NCBI GenBank assembly: GCA_002394685.1
Contig: DGUP01000077.1
Location: 29,701 to 93,700 of the forward strand
Direction: 5' to 3'
DNA from: Treponema sp. UBA4307
GTDB taxonomy: Bacteria > Spirochaetota > Spirochaetia > Treponematales > Treponemataceae
DNA: 64,000 nucleotides
Shown here: in pieces, positions 43,271-51,667 of the stretch
How the letters are laid out: each line of letters opens with the position of its first letter
How positions within the stretch are numbered: position 1 is the first letter of the stretch
Made by a program: the position numbers and the translations under genes
Notes under the pieces: generated by a model
Seen by the model: the letters and a program-made list of their open reading frames with translations, nothing else
Databases searched by the model: none
Told to the model about the DNA's origin: nothing

Positions 43271-44194
43271 TTAAAGAGAGAAGTCGAGCTGGTCGATTAC
43301 CTTCTTAAGACAGTCAGCACTGTGAATAAGGGCTGCCTTTTCAGCATCAGTGAGAGGAGCTTCAATGCGTCCCTGTACACCGTTGCCGCCAACCTTTGTA
43401 AGAATTGAAAGACAAACGTCATTAATTCCATATTCACCAGTAAGCATTGTAGATACAACTGTTGCTGATGTATTTGAATTCTTGATCATTTCACAAAGCT
43501 GTGCTGTTGTTACACCAATAGCGTAGTTTGTACACTTCTTTGCTTCGATGATGATTCCACCTGACTTGCGTACATATTCTTCAACGCCGTCAAGGTCAAC
43601 CTTTACAGGGAAATCCTTTACAGGAATTGTAGCAACGTTTGCAAGTGACCATGGTACGAATGAAGAATCTCCGTGTTCACCGAATACGTAAGCGTGAATG
43701 TTTGGCTGAGCCACATTACAGTCTTCTGCAATTCTTGTGCGGAGACGGGCTGTATCAAGCAGTGTTCCGGTACCGATGATTCTGTCTGCAGGAATACCTG
43801 ATGTCTTTACAAACTGATATGTAAGAATATCAACAGGGTTTGCAACCAGAACATAAATTGCATTTGGACAGGCCTTTGTTACCTGTGGAATAATGCTCTT
43901 CATGATGTTTACATTTGTCTGTGCCAGTTCAAGGCGGGACTGACCAGGTTTGCGGGCAACACCTGATGTAATTACAACCACATCAGAATCCTTTGCATCT
44001 TCATAATTACCTTCGTGAATGTGAACAGGACTCATGTATGGAGTTCCCTGACGGATATCCATTGCTTCTCCCATTGCACGCTTTGTATCAATGTCGAGTA
44101 AAACGATTTCTGTTGCTGTTCCCTTCAATGCCAGAGCATACGCAATTGAAGAACCAACCTGACCTGCACCAATAATGGTAATTTTGTTAGCCAT
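43271..44194 (-). CDS. mdh: LDH-family malate dehydrogenase
   Basis: 307 residues. NAD-binding IIGAGQVGSSIAYAL, then the mobile loop ITSGVARKPGQSR, the D-x-x-R region (LDTARLR) and catalytic GEHGD. The overall sequence, including GEHGDSSFVPWS, is of L-lactate dehydrogenase type. However, the specificity residue (position 102 in classical LDH numbering), Gln in lactate dehydrogenases, is Arg81 here, which selects oxaloacetate/malate. Together with fumC and fumarate reductase next door this argues for malate dehydrogenase, although automatic annotation may call it LDH. Own promoter, GGAG ribosome site and a terminator after the stop. Confidence 0.85.
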   Translation of the reverse strand: MANKITIIGAGQVGSSIAYALALKGTATEIVLLDIDTKRAMGEAMDIRQGTPYMSPVHIHEGNYEDAKDSDVVVITSGVARKPGQSRLELAQTNVNIMKSIIPQVTKACPNAIYVLVANPVDILTYQFVKTSGIPADRIIGTGTLLDTARLRTRIAEDCNVAQPNIHAYVFGEHGDSSFVPWSLANVATIPVKDFPVKVDLDGVEEYVRKSGGIIIEAKKCTNYAIGVTTAQLCEMIKNSNTSATVVSTMLTGEYGINDVCLSILTKVGGNGVQGRIEAPLTDAEKAALIHSADCLKKVIDQLDFSL

Positions 44195-44272
44195 AATTTA
44201 TCTCCTGTTATTTCAGCCACATATTAAAATGCGATAAAATCCTAAAAATTTACGCCAGCGGCATTCCGGACA

Positions 44273-44301
44273 ATTATAGAATATAATTAACCAAATGTTA
44301 A
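44273..44301 (-). promoter_or_regulatory. Malate dehydrogenase promoter
   Basis: Minus strand TTAACA (44296-44301), 17-nt spacer, TATAAT (44273-44278), giving a ~70-base leader. Confidence 0.7.
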
Positions 44302-44385
44302 GTACTAAAAATGTGTTAGTTTTTTCACAGAAAAATCTCTCAATTTGTGTATTTTATTTTTACGATTTAGGATAAAATCCTTAGA

Positions 44386-46836
44386 ATGGACGTAAGCAAG
44401 CGGTTTTCTCAGAAAGTTATTCTTCAGATGCAGCAGGATATCATTGAAGCTGATGGAAATGAAGTTTTCTGGGGTGGAAAAATTGATGATGATGGAATAA
44501 TCGTACAAATCAAGGCAGGTGCCAGGGGAAATATTGATTCGGTTGTAGTAAATGAAGCTGCAGCCCGTGAAGGCAACGTCCTTATTCATAATCATCCAGG
44601 AGGAAACCTTCATCCCAGTGAGGCTGATCAGAATATAGCTTATAATGCACAGAATATGGATTACGGTTTCTACATCGTGAATAATGATGTTTCTGACGTT
44701 TATGTTGTTGTAGAACCTGTCCTTCCAAAAAAAATCCAGAAACTTGACCAGGAAAAGGCAGCCTTTTACCTTTCTGATAAGGGGCCCCTTGCAAAAATCA
44801 ATCCTCAGTATGAAGAAAGACCTTCTCAAATAGCCCTTGTGAGGGAGATTGCAGAAGCTTTTAATGATAACAGCATTGGGGTATTTGAAGCTGGAACCGG
44901 TGTTGGAAAAAGTTTTGCCTATCTTATTCCTTCAATACTCTGGGCTGCAAAAAATCAGGAAAGAGTAATTCTTTCTACCGGAACAATTAATTTACAGCAG
45001 CAGCTATATGAAAAAGACATCCCTGCTGCAATGAAAATCCTTGGAGTTAAGGTAAAGGCCATTCTTCTCAAGGGAAGGCAGAATTATCTCTGTCTGCGGA
45101 GAATGAATGATGCCCTTTCCGAAAAAGATCTCTTTACTGAAGACGCAGATCTTCTTGAATCCATTGAACGCTGGTCTGAAAGTACTTCAACCGGAAGCCG
45201 CAGTGACATGACTTTTGTACCTCCTGACTCAATCTGGACAAGGGTTAACAGTGAAAGCGATGCCTGTATGGGAGCCCGCTGTCCTTACAGAGAGAAATGC
45301 TTTGTGATGAAGGTCCGCAGGGAAGCAAATGATGCAAACATTATTGTCGTAAACCATCATCTTCTTTTTGCAGACATTGAAAGTCGTATGGCAGGAGCTG
45401 GTTACGATGATACGGCAGTTCTTCCTCCTTACAGGCATGTGGTTTTTGATGAGGCACACGGCATTGAAGACAGTGCTACAAGTTTTTTCAGTGAAAGTTT
45501 TACCCGCTTTAAGGTCTATAAACAGATAAACCGCCTCTATCGTCAGACCAGGGGAAGGGCCCAGGGATATTTAGTTCAGATTGGAGCCCTGACAGATGTG
45601 GAAGACTTTTATGAAAGAGGTGCTGAAGCCGTAGAGAACCTGAAAAGGGATCTGATTAATCTTGACGAAATATCTTCCTCTGTTATGGACAGGGATTCCA
45701 GCTGCAGGATAAAGACTGAAAATAAGCAGCGCTTTCTTCCTGTTTTTCAGGCCATGGAGCAGTTCAGAAAATCTCTTGCAATGCTTATCAGCCTGGTAAG
45801 GGAAGTACTTGATAATTTAAGTGATGAAGATAAGGAAATTCCTCAGGTCTGGGAAACAAAAATTGTACTGCGCCGCCTGGAAGATATAGCCCTTTTGTGC
45901 AAGAATTTTCCTGAGTGGGAAGAAAAAGAGGATACTGTTTTCTGGATGCAGAAATATCGTCTTCCTCCAAAGAATCCGGGAGATGATTTTACGGTTTTCG
46001 TTCAGTTCGTACAGACTCCGCTTGATATTGCTCCAATGATGAATAAAGGTGTTTTTGAGCCCCTGAAATCTGTAGTGTGTACAAGCGCTACCTTAAGAAC
46101 CGGACAGTCTTTTTCATTCTGGATGAATCGTACCGGCATTTCTTTTGCGGAACCTGAAAGAATAAAACAGCAGGTCTTTGAATCTCCATTTCCATACAAA
46201 ACTAATGTGCTCCTTGCAGTTCCCAATGATGCTCCTATGCCTGACAGTACGGATTATCAGAATTACATGGAAAATGCCGTTACTGAACTGATCCTTGCTT
46301 CAAAAGGCAGGACTCTGGTACTTTTTACATCCTTTGACAGCCTGAAAAATACATATATGTCAGTTCACGGAGAGCTTTACAGGGCAGGAATTACATCCTT
46401 CAGGCAGGGAGATGATGACCGTTTCCGCCTGTTGGAAAAATTTAAGGCGGATAAGGAAAGCGTTCTCTTTGCTACGGATAGTTTCTGGGAGGGCGTTGAT
46501 GTTCCCGGAGAAAGTCTCAGTCAGGTAATTATAGTAAAACTTCCGTTTGCAGTTCCTTCTGATCCCGTATTTGCTGCCAGAAGCGAAGCTATAGAAAAAA
46601 AAGGCGGGTCTTCATTCATGGAACTCAGCGTACCTCAGGCTGTAATTAAATTCAGACAGGGATTCGGCCGTCTTATGAGGCGCAGTGATGACCGGGGAGT
46701 AGTGGTTGTCATGGACCGGAGAATTGTGGAAAAAAGGTATGGAAGAATGTTTACCTCAAGCCTTCCTCAGACACAGAAAATGTATTCACCGCTGAAAGAA
46801 ATTTGTTCGGCGGTAGAAAATATTTTATCCAAGTGA
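44386..46836 (+). CDS. JAMM/MPN domain fused to DinG-type Fe-S DNA helicase
   Basis: 816 residues. Residues ~1-115 carry a JAMM metalloprotease signature: Glu26, then H68-x-H70-x7-S78-x2-D81 (LIHNHPGGNLHPSEAD). Residues ~140-816 are an XPD/DinG superfamily-2 helicase: Walker A EAGTGVGKS (K175), a Fe-S cysteine set (YLC, then C-x4-C-x5-C), DEAH box, VVNHHLLF and motif VI QGFGRLMRR. DinG enzymes unwind DNA 5'-3', including R-loops and structured DNA. The JAMM part could be a RadC-like accessory or a peptidase. No clear ribosome site precedes the ATG. plsC follows after 12 bases. Confidence 0.85.
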   Translation: MDVSKRFSQKVILQMQQDIIEADGNEVFWGGKIDDDGIIVQIKAGARGNIDSVVVNEAAAREGNVLIHNHPGGNLHPSEADQNIAYNAQNMDYGFYIVNNDVSDVYVVVEPVLPKKIQKLDQEKAAFYLSDKGPLAKINPQYEERPSQIALVREIAEAFNDNSIGVFEAGTGVGKSFAYLIPSILWAAKNQERVILSTGTINLQQQLYEKDIPAAMKILGVKVKAILLKGRQNYLCLRRMNDALSEKDLFTEDADLLESIERWSESTSTGSRSDMTFVPPDSIWTRVNSESDACMGARCPYREKCFVMKVRREANDANIIVVNHHLLFADIESRMAGAGYDDTAVLPPYRHVVFDEAHGIEDSATSFFSESFTRFKVYKQINRLYRQTRGRAQGYLVQIGALTDVEDFYERGAEAVENLKRDLINLDEISSSVMDRDSSCRIKTENKQRFLPVFQAMEQFRKSLAMLISLVREVLDNLSDEDKEIPQVWETKIVLRRLEDIALLCKNFPEWEEKEDTVFWMQKYRLPPKNPGDDFTVFVQFVQTPLDIAPMMNKGVFEPLKSVVCTSATLRTGQSFSFWMNRTGISFAEPERIKQQVFESPFPYKTNVLLAVPNDAPMPDSTDYQNYMENAVTELILASKGRTLVLFTSFDSLKNTYMSVHGELYRAGITSFRQGDDDRFRLLEKFKADKESVLFATDSFWEGVDVPGESLSQVIIVKLPFAVPSDPVFAARSEAIEKKGGSSFMELSVPQAVIKFRQGFGRLMRRSDDRGVVVVMDRRIVEKRYGRMFTSSLPQTQKMYSPLKEICSAVENILSK

Positions 46837-46848
46837 TATAAAATAGAT

Positions 46849-47589
46849 ATGTTTAGTTTTTTGACTTTATTAGCTTTGTTTGGTCTGCTTGCATTTCCAA
46901 CAGCCATGCTTACAATTACTTATCCCTTCAGTAAGAAGGCAGCTCTTTTCTGGTCCAATTATATTACTACCCATTCAGCAAGAGTTTTCTTTGCCGTGCT
47001 GAAAAAATACAGAAAGTTCTCCCTGGATATGGATGAGGAAAGTAAAAAGAATCTTCCTGAAAAATTTATTATCATTTCAAACCATCAGAGTCTGATGGAC
47101 ATTGTTGTATTTTTTAATTTCTTTGACGGATTAAGGGTTCGCTTTGTTGCTAAGGATTCCCTGGGTAAAGTTCCCATGGTAGGAAAAATGCTCAGAAGTC
47201 AGGGCCACTGTATGATTCCCCGTAAAGGTAAGAATTCCGTAGCAATGAGACACCTGGATCAGTTTGCTGAGAGAGTTAACCGCTTTAATTATCTTCCTCT
47301 TATTTTCCCGGAAGGAACAAGAAGCCGTACCGGAGAACTTGGAAAGTTTTATGCAGCAGGATTCCGCCGTATTTCAGAAAAGGTAAATTTACCTGTTGTT
47401 GTATGCGCCCTTGACGGTGGATGGCAGCTGGCTGACATGAAATCAATCATGAGAAGACTTAAAAAAGGCTGTTATCATGTAAAAGTTCTTAAAGTTTATG
47501 ATACTCCTCAAAATAAGGAAGATGAAATGAAGATTCTGGAGGAAGCTCCGGGACTTATTCAGCAGCAGCTGGATTTATGGAGAAAGTAA
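46849..47589 (+). CDS. plsC: 1-acyl-sn-glycerol-3-phosphate acyltransferase (PlsC family)
   Basis: 246 residues. An N-terminal hydrophobic segment (FLTLLALFGLLAFP) is followed by acyltransferase motif I NHQSLMD (NHx4D, ~84-90), motif III FPEGTRSRTG (~152-161) and a VPMVGKMLRSQG motif II. It acylates lysophosphatidate to phosphatidate at the inner membrane. Its distance of 12 bases from the helicase gene suggests co-transcription without a functional link. Confidence 0.9.
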   Translation: MFSFLTLLALFGLLAFPTAMLTITYPFSKKAALFWSNYITTHSARVFFAVLKKYRKFSLDMDEESKKNLPEKFIIISNHQSLMDIVVFFNFFDGLRVRFVAKDSLGKVPMVGKMLRSQGHCMIPRKGKNSVAMRHLDQFAERVNRFNYLPLIFPEGTRSRTGELGKFYAAGFRRISEKVNLPVVVCALDGGWQLADMKSIMRRLKKGCYHVKVLKVYDTPQNKEDEMKILEEAPGLIQQQLDLWRK

Positions 47590-47626
47590 AAACTGCGGGG
47601 CATAGACCTGATTTGGTCTGTTTGTA

Positions 47627-47656
47627 TTGACACAAAAGCCTTGTTTTTAGTATATT
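47627..47656 (+). promoter_or_regulatory. Promoter of the small zinc-ribbon gene
   Basis: TTGACA (47627-47632), 18-nt spacer, TATATT (47651-47656). Confidence 0.8.
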
Positions 47657-47690
47657 TTCAGAATATCGATATTTATTTTGGAGGATAGCC

Positions 47691-47864
47691 ATGGCTGGAG
47701 CCAGTAAAAACTCTCGTACTACAGTCGCAACACAGAAATTCATCTGTCCTGATTGTGGTGGTGAAATTGAAATGAAGACTCTGTGTGAAAATGGAAGACT
47801 TAAGAATGTTGCTAAGTGCACAAAGTGTAACCGCACTGAACGCAGACCAAAGGACTTCAAATAA
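47691..47864 (+). CDS. Small basic zinc-ribbon protein
   Basis: 57 residues, ATG 47691 with GGAGG seven bases upstream. Two CxxC knuckles (FICPDCGG and AKCTKCNR) make a four-cysteine zinc ribbon; the ends are rich in Lys, Arg, Ser and Thr. It resembles ribosome- or RNA-associated small ribbon proteins, but it is not L33 or L36 by sequence. Own strong promoter and terminator point to a highly expressed monocistronic gene. Function unknown. Confidence 0.82.
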   Translation: MAGASKNSRTTVATQKFICPDCGGEIEMKTLCENGRLKNVAKCTKCNRTERRPKDFK

Positions 47865-47893
47865 TACAGATTTAATTCAATAGCTATTAGAAT

Positions 47894-47938
47894 TAAAAAA
47901 GGCTTCCTTTTTTTTGTACGGGAAGTCTTTTTTTTTCT
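47894..47938 (+). terminator. Terminator of the zinc-ribbon gene
   Basis: AAAGGCTTCC pairs with GGGAAGTCTTT (G-U allowed), followed by a T9 run. Confidence 0.75.
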
Positions 47939-47941
47939 AGG

Positions 47942-48136
47942 CTAAATCTTTAGTGCTATACAATTAAAAGGCAAAGAAACAGAAAAGTCCGGGTAATCTA
48001 TAAGTTTTTCCGTATCCGGTGCGATATAATCCGTATCTAAGTTCGTATCCGGTCCGATTAATACGGAAAGACTGCGGCGATAGGTTTGCCAGGGCATTTG
48101 TTCTTGACTAATATTTTTGTATGATATAGATTTCAT
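47942..48136 (-). other. Intergenic 33-bp direct repeat with doubtful 64-codon ORF
   Basis: CGTATCCGGTSCGAT occurs at 48011 and 48044 (33-bp period), flanked by an inverted pair TTTCCGTAT (48008-48016) / ATACGGAAA (48061-48069). The minus strand has a 64-codon open frame in which the repeat is in phase (GPDTNLDTDYI, APDTEKLIDYP). It has an ATG but no ribosome site, so I cannot call it a gene. The rest of the 47.9-48.16 kb gap is the rpsT upstream region, with a possible TTGACT at 48104. Confidence 0.25.
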
Positions 48137-48162
48137 ACAAGTTTTCTTATGGGGGTATTCCT

Positions 48163-48450
48163 TTGTCAGTTAAAAAGACTTCTGCAGAGAAAAGACACGC
48201 ACAGAGCGAAGTTCGCCGCATGCGTAATAAGGCAGTAAAATCTGAAGTACACACAAGCGTAAGAAAGTACCTTGAAGCTGTACAGAAGAAAGATCAGAAA
48301 CTTGCTCTCGAAAAGCTCAGAGCTTTGGAATCAGAGCTTGACAATGCTGGACGCAAGGGTGTTATGAAGGCTAATGCTGTTTCACGCAAAAAGAGCCGCA
48401 TGGCTAATCTTTATAACGTAACTTTTGCAGCTCCTGCTAAGGCTGAATAA
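48163..48450 (+). CDS. rpsT: 30S ribosomal protein S20
   Basis: 95 residues, Lys/Arg/Ala-rich helical protein with the bS20 pattern (SAEKRHAQSEVRRMRNKAVKSEV; GRKGVMKANAVSRKKSRMANLYN). It binds 16S rRNA early in 30S assembly. The start is TTG with GGGGG upstream; no in-frame ATG is available. E. coli rpsT also uses a UUG start, which takes part in autoregulation, so similar control is possible. A terminator follows. Confidence 0.95.
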   Translation: MSVKKTSAEKRHAQSEVRRMRNKAVKSEVHTSVRKYLEAVQKKDQKLALEKLRALESELDNAGRKGVMKANAVSRKKSRMANLYNVTFAAPAKAE

Positions 48451-48500
48451 AAGCTTACGGGGTGCTGATATTTTTTCAGCACTTCGTTCGCTTTTTTTTT
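48450..48500 (+). terminator. rpsT terminator
   Basis: GTGCTGA (48462-48468) pairs with TCAGCAC (48476-48482), extended by an outer AAAGC/GCTTT pairing, then T9. Confidence 0.75.
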
Positions 48501-48523
48501 GACCTTTTATCAGAGTTAAAGAA

Positions 48524-48844
48524 ATGACCGGCAAAAAAATTACTAAATATGATTTAGTTTCTGCTGTTTATTCAAAAACAGATTGTGAAAAAAAGGTTGT
48601 TCAGCAGGTTGTTGACAGTCTGCTCGGACAGTTAAAAGAAGTTCTGCTGGATGGCAGCACAATTGAATTACGTGGATTTGGAACTTTTGAACTTCGCCTG
48701 AGAAAGGGTAGAAGCAAGGCCAGAAATCCAAAAACTGGTGAAAGTGTTAAGGTTGATCCACATTACTCAGTTTCATTTAGACCTGGAAAGGAGTTGAAGA
48801 AATCAATTTCAGAAATTCCTGTTTCAGAGAATTTAAAGAATTAA
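48524..48844 (+). CDS. HU-family DNA-binding protein
   Basis: 106 residues. HU/IHF fold: ITKYDLVSAVYSKTDCEKKVVQQVVDSLLGQLKEVLLDG, then the beta-arm GFGTFELRLRKGRSKARNPKTGE with the conserved RNPxTGE tip, then FRPGKELKK. It compacts and bends DNA. A ~12-residue C-terminal tail extends past the usual end. The ATG has only a weak upstream ribosome site. Confidence 0.95.
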   Translation: MTGKKITKYDLVSAVYSKTDCEKKVVQQVVDSLLGQLKEVLLDGSTIELRGFGTFELRLRKGRSKARNPKTGESVKVDPHYSVSFRPGKELKKSISEIPVSENLKN

Positions 48845-48932
48845 GATTAATCTTTTGACTGCAGAATAAAATCAAATTAAAATTACTTAGATGTGAATAT
48901 TATTCAGGATAAATTAGTCCGTGAGGCATAAA

Positions 48933-49343
48933 ATGACAAATAGAGGAAATGTTACAATTTTAGGACAGGAAACCGATTTTGAAGGTGTAATGGAGTATAC
49001 AGATAATCTGGTGGTTACTGGAAAATTCCGGGGCATCATCAAATCAACCGGAGCTCTGGAAATTGACAAGTCTGCTGTTTGTGAAGTTGAAAAAATCACT
49101 GCAAAATCAGTTGTAATTGCTGGAAATGTTCGTGGTGATGTAGAAGGTCTGGAACATGTAGAACTTTGTAATGGAAGCAAATTAAAGGGAAATATTAGAA
49201 CTTCAACTTTGAGGATTGGTGATAATGTTGAGTTTGAAGGACAGATTCAGATGATGGATGAAATACCGGATATTGATATTTTCTCCGTTGCATCTTCTGA
49301 ATACAAAAATGCCTTGATTTTAAAAACAAACGAACTTAAGTAA
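48933..49343 (+). CDS. Bactofilin (polymer-forming cytoskeletal protein)
   Basis: 136 residues from ATG 48933, which has GTGAGG six bases upstream; a GTG at 48921 overlaps that site and is unlikely. The beta-helix repeat pattern LVVTGKFRGIIKSTGALEID / SVVIAGNVRGDVEGLEHVEL / SKLKGNIRTSTLRIGDNVEFEG is typical of bactofilins. They polymerise without nucleotides and organise cell shape or peptidoglycan enzymes. There is no membrane segment. Confidence 0.9.
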   Translation: MTNRGNVTILGQETDFEGVMEYTDNLVVTGKFRGIIKSTGALEIDKSAVCEVEKITAKSVVIAGNVRGDVEGLEHVELCNGSKLKGNIRTSTLRIGDNVEFEGQIQMMDEIPDIDIFSVASSEYKNALILKTNELK

Positions 49344-49374
49344 ATGTCTGTTTAAAATAAAATGTATTTTTAAT

Positions 49375-49404
49375 TTGACAAAGATTCAAATTTGCGTTTA
49401 ATAT
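49375..49404 (+). promoter_or_regulatory. rho promoter
   Basis: TTGACA (49375-49380), 18-nt spacer, TAATAT (49399-49404). It gives a leader of about 215 bases before the rho ATG. Confidence 0.65.
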
Positions 49405-49574
49405 AAATTCATCTGGAAGTTTTATAAAGGCAGGGGTCTTTAACAGACTGTAAGCCTTCAAATATCTTTAATTGTTATAAGCTGATTTTACAATAATCCT
49501 GTACAATTTATTTTTTCAGGTTCCTGCTGTAAAGCAGAAACTTATTGATTTTTATAAATAAATTAGTAAACATT

Positions 49575-49608
49575 GATGGGGTAATGCGATCCCATCCTAT
49601 ATTTTTTT
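49575..49608 (+). promoter_or_regulatory. Terminator-like hairpin in the rho leader (possible attenuator)
   Basis: GATGGG (49575-49580) pairs with CCCATC (49591-49596), followed by CTATA and a T7 run ending 18 bases before the start codon. A second small hairpin, CTGCT-GTAA-AGCAG, lies ~40 bases upstream. The layout would allow transcription attenuation of rho. Confidence 0.5.
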
Positions 49609-49625
49609 CCATGGAGATATCCAAT

Positions 49626-51437
49626 ATGGCTATTAAAAAACGCCCGGAATCAGAAGAAACAGAAGTAAAAGAACCAAAAACAACTCGAAAGCCAAGAACT
49701 GTAAAGGTTAAAGAGGACAAGGCTGAAAAAATTGAAAGCCCTGAAAAGACAGACGAGGCTGCAGAAGAAAAGCCTAAACGAAAAAGAGTTGTAAAAGCAA
49801 AAGTTGTGGAAAAAGCCGCTGAAGAAAAAAAAGAAGAAAATACTGAAATACCAGGTCTTTTTGATCAGTCAAAGCAGGAAGAAACTGCAGCATCAGATTC
49901 ATCAGAAACAGAAAATACCCCAGCTGCAAATCCTCCGGCAGTTGAAAATAATGAAAGTTCATCTGAAAACTACTATCAGCCTGGTCAAAGAAATCACGGC
50001 GATAATAACCGCTACAACAACAGGCGTTATAACAACAATAACCGTCGTTTTAATAATCGTTATTCAAATAATTATGAGCGAAATGCTCAGTCCCGCATGG
50101 AAGCAATTGAAGCTGCCCAGAGAATTGAAAATCCTGAAGAATATGAGTCAAAGCCACGCCTTGTAATTAACGAACTTACAATGAAGAGTGTAACAGAGCT
50201 TCGTGAAATGGCTGTAGAATATGGCATTTCTTCTGATGATTTGGCTCCAATGAAAAAGCAGGATTTGATTTTCACAATCCTTAAGGCACATACTGAACAT
50301 GGTGGAATTATTTTTGCCAGCGGTTCCCTTGAAATACTTCCTGACGGATATGGATTCTTAAGAAGTCCTCAGAATTCTTATCTGCCTGGACCTGATGATA
50401 TTTACATTTCTCCTAGTCAGATTCGTCTTTTCAACTTAAAAACTGGAGATACAATCTACGGTCAGACCAGAAGTCCTAAGGATGGAGAACGTTTCTTTGC
50501 TCTTTTAAGAATTGAAACTGTAAATGATGATGATCCACGTGTTGCTCAGACACGTATTCCTTTTGAGAATCTTACACCTCTCTATCCTCATGAGCAGCTC
50601 ACACTGGAAACTACTGCAACTGAGTTAAGCAGCCGTATTGTTGACCTTTTTGTTCCAATCGGAAAGGGGCAGCGTCTTTTAATTGTAGCTCCTCCTAAAG
50701 CGGGTAAAACAACTCTTATGCAGAAAATTGCTAATGCCATTACAGCTAATAATCCGGAAGTTCACCTGATAGTTCTTTTAATTGATGAACGTCCAGAGGA
50801 AGTTACTGAAATGGAGCGTTCAATTAAGGCTGAAGTAATTTCGTCAACATTCGATGAACAGGCAACCCGTCACGTACAGGTCGCTGAAATGGTTCTTGAA
50901 AAGGCTAAGCGTCTTGTAGAACACAAGAAAGATGTTGTTATATTCCTTGATTCAATTACACGTCTTGCCCGTGCCTATAACCAGACGGTTCCTACATCTG
51001 GTAAAGTACTTTCCGGTGGTGTTGATTCAAATGCACTGCACAAGCCTAAGAGATTCTTTGGTGCTGCCCGTAATGTAGAAGAGGGTGGTTCTCTTACAAT
51101 TATTTCAACAGCACTTATTGAAACCGGCAGCCGTATGGATGAAGTTATTTTCGAAGAGTTCAAGGGAACTGGTAACTCTGAAATTGACCTTGACAGAAAG
51201 CTTGCAGAACGCCGTCTCTTCCCTGCAATTAACATCAAAAAATCTGGTACCCGTAAGGAAGAACTTCTCTTACCGGAAGATGTTTTACAGCGTGTATGGG
51301 TTCTGAGAAAAGTTCTTAATCCTATGGAAGATGCAGATATTCTGGAACTGATTGTAGATAAGATGCGTAAGACTAAGGATAATAAGGCTTTCCTTTCATC
51401 TATGAATACAGGCTCTGCTGCAATAGATAACAACTAA
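49626..51437 (+). CDS. rho: Transcription termination factor Rho
   Basis: 603 residues from ATG 49626 (GGAG nine bases upstream). The first ~145 residues are a charged, low-complexity K/E then Asn/Arg/Tyr-rich stretch ([18 protein letters not shown]). The Rho N-domain ([31 protein letters not shown]), RNA-binding cold-shock fold ([15 protein letters not shown]) and the RecA-like ATPase ([36 protein letters not shown] Walker B; GALYKP-like [12 protein letters not shown]-loops) follow. The hexameric helicase ends transcription at rut sites. The added arm resembles those of high-G+C and Bacteroidetes Rho proteins and may raise RNA affinity or promote condensation. Confidence 0.96.
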   Translation: MAIKKRPESEETEVKEPKTTRKPRTVKVKEDKAEKIESPEKTDEAAEEKPKRKRVVKAKVVEKAAEEKKEENTEIPGLFDQSKQEETAASDSSETENTPAANPPAVENNESSSENYYQPGQRNHGDNNRYNNRRYNNNNRRFNNRYSNNYERNAQSRMEAIEAAQRIENPEEYESKPRLVINELTMKSVTELREMAVEYGISSDDLAPMKKQDLIFTILKAHTEHGGIIFASGSLEILPDGYGFLRSPQNSYLPGPDDIYISPSQIRLFNLKTGDTIYGQTRSPKDGERFFALLRIETVNDDDPRVAQTRIPFENLTPLYPHEQLTLETTATELSSRIVDLFVPIGKGQRLLIVAPPKAGKTTLMQKIANAITANNPEVHLIVLLIDERPEEVTEMERSIKAEVISSTFDEQATRHVQVAEMVLEKAKRLVEHKKDVVIFLDSITRLARAYNQTVPTSGKVLSGGVDSNALHKPKRFFGAARNVEEGGSLTIISTALIETGSRMDEVIFEEFKGTGNSEIDLDRKLAERRLFPAINIKKSGTRKEELLLPEDVLQRVWVLRKVLNPMEDADILELIVDKMRKTKDNKAFLSSMNTGSAAIDNN

Positions 51438-51472
51438 AAGAGAAGTAATAAAAAGTGAGTCAGTTTAATATA

Positions 51473-51501
51473 TTGACTTAGATTGATTAATTTTTTATAA
51501 T
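51473..51501 (+). promoter_or_regulatory. rpmE promoter
   Basis: TTGACT (51473-51478), 17-nt spacer, TATAAT (51496-51501), near-consensus. It predicts a ~160-base leader before rpmE. Confidence 0.8.
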
Positions 51502-51667
51502 TTTCGAACTTTACAGAGTTATTGTCTGTAAACTATAAAACCATTTCTTGTGGTATTAATTTGATTGATAACGGTGAGGGAATGATACAGCACTGCATTT
51601 TTTGTTAGGTGTATGTAGGGCTGACCGGTCTTTCTTTAATATCGGGCAAGATGTCAGGAGTTTTTTT

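Noticed and set aside
47691..47864. Ribosomal protein L33 (rpmG)
   Set aside because: Similar size and two CxxC knuckles, but the flanking sequence does not match L33.
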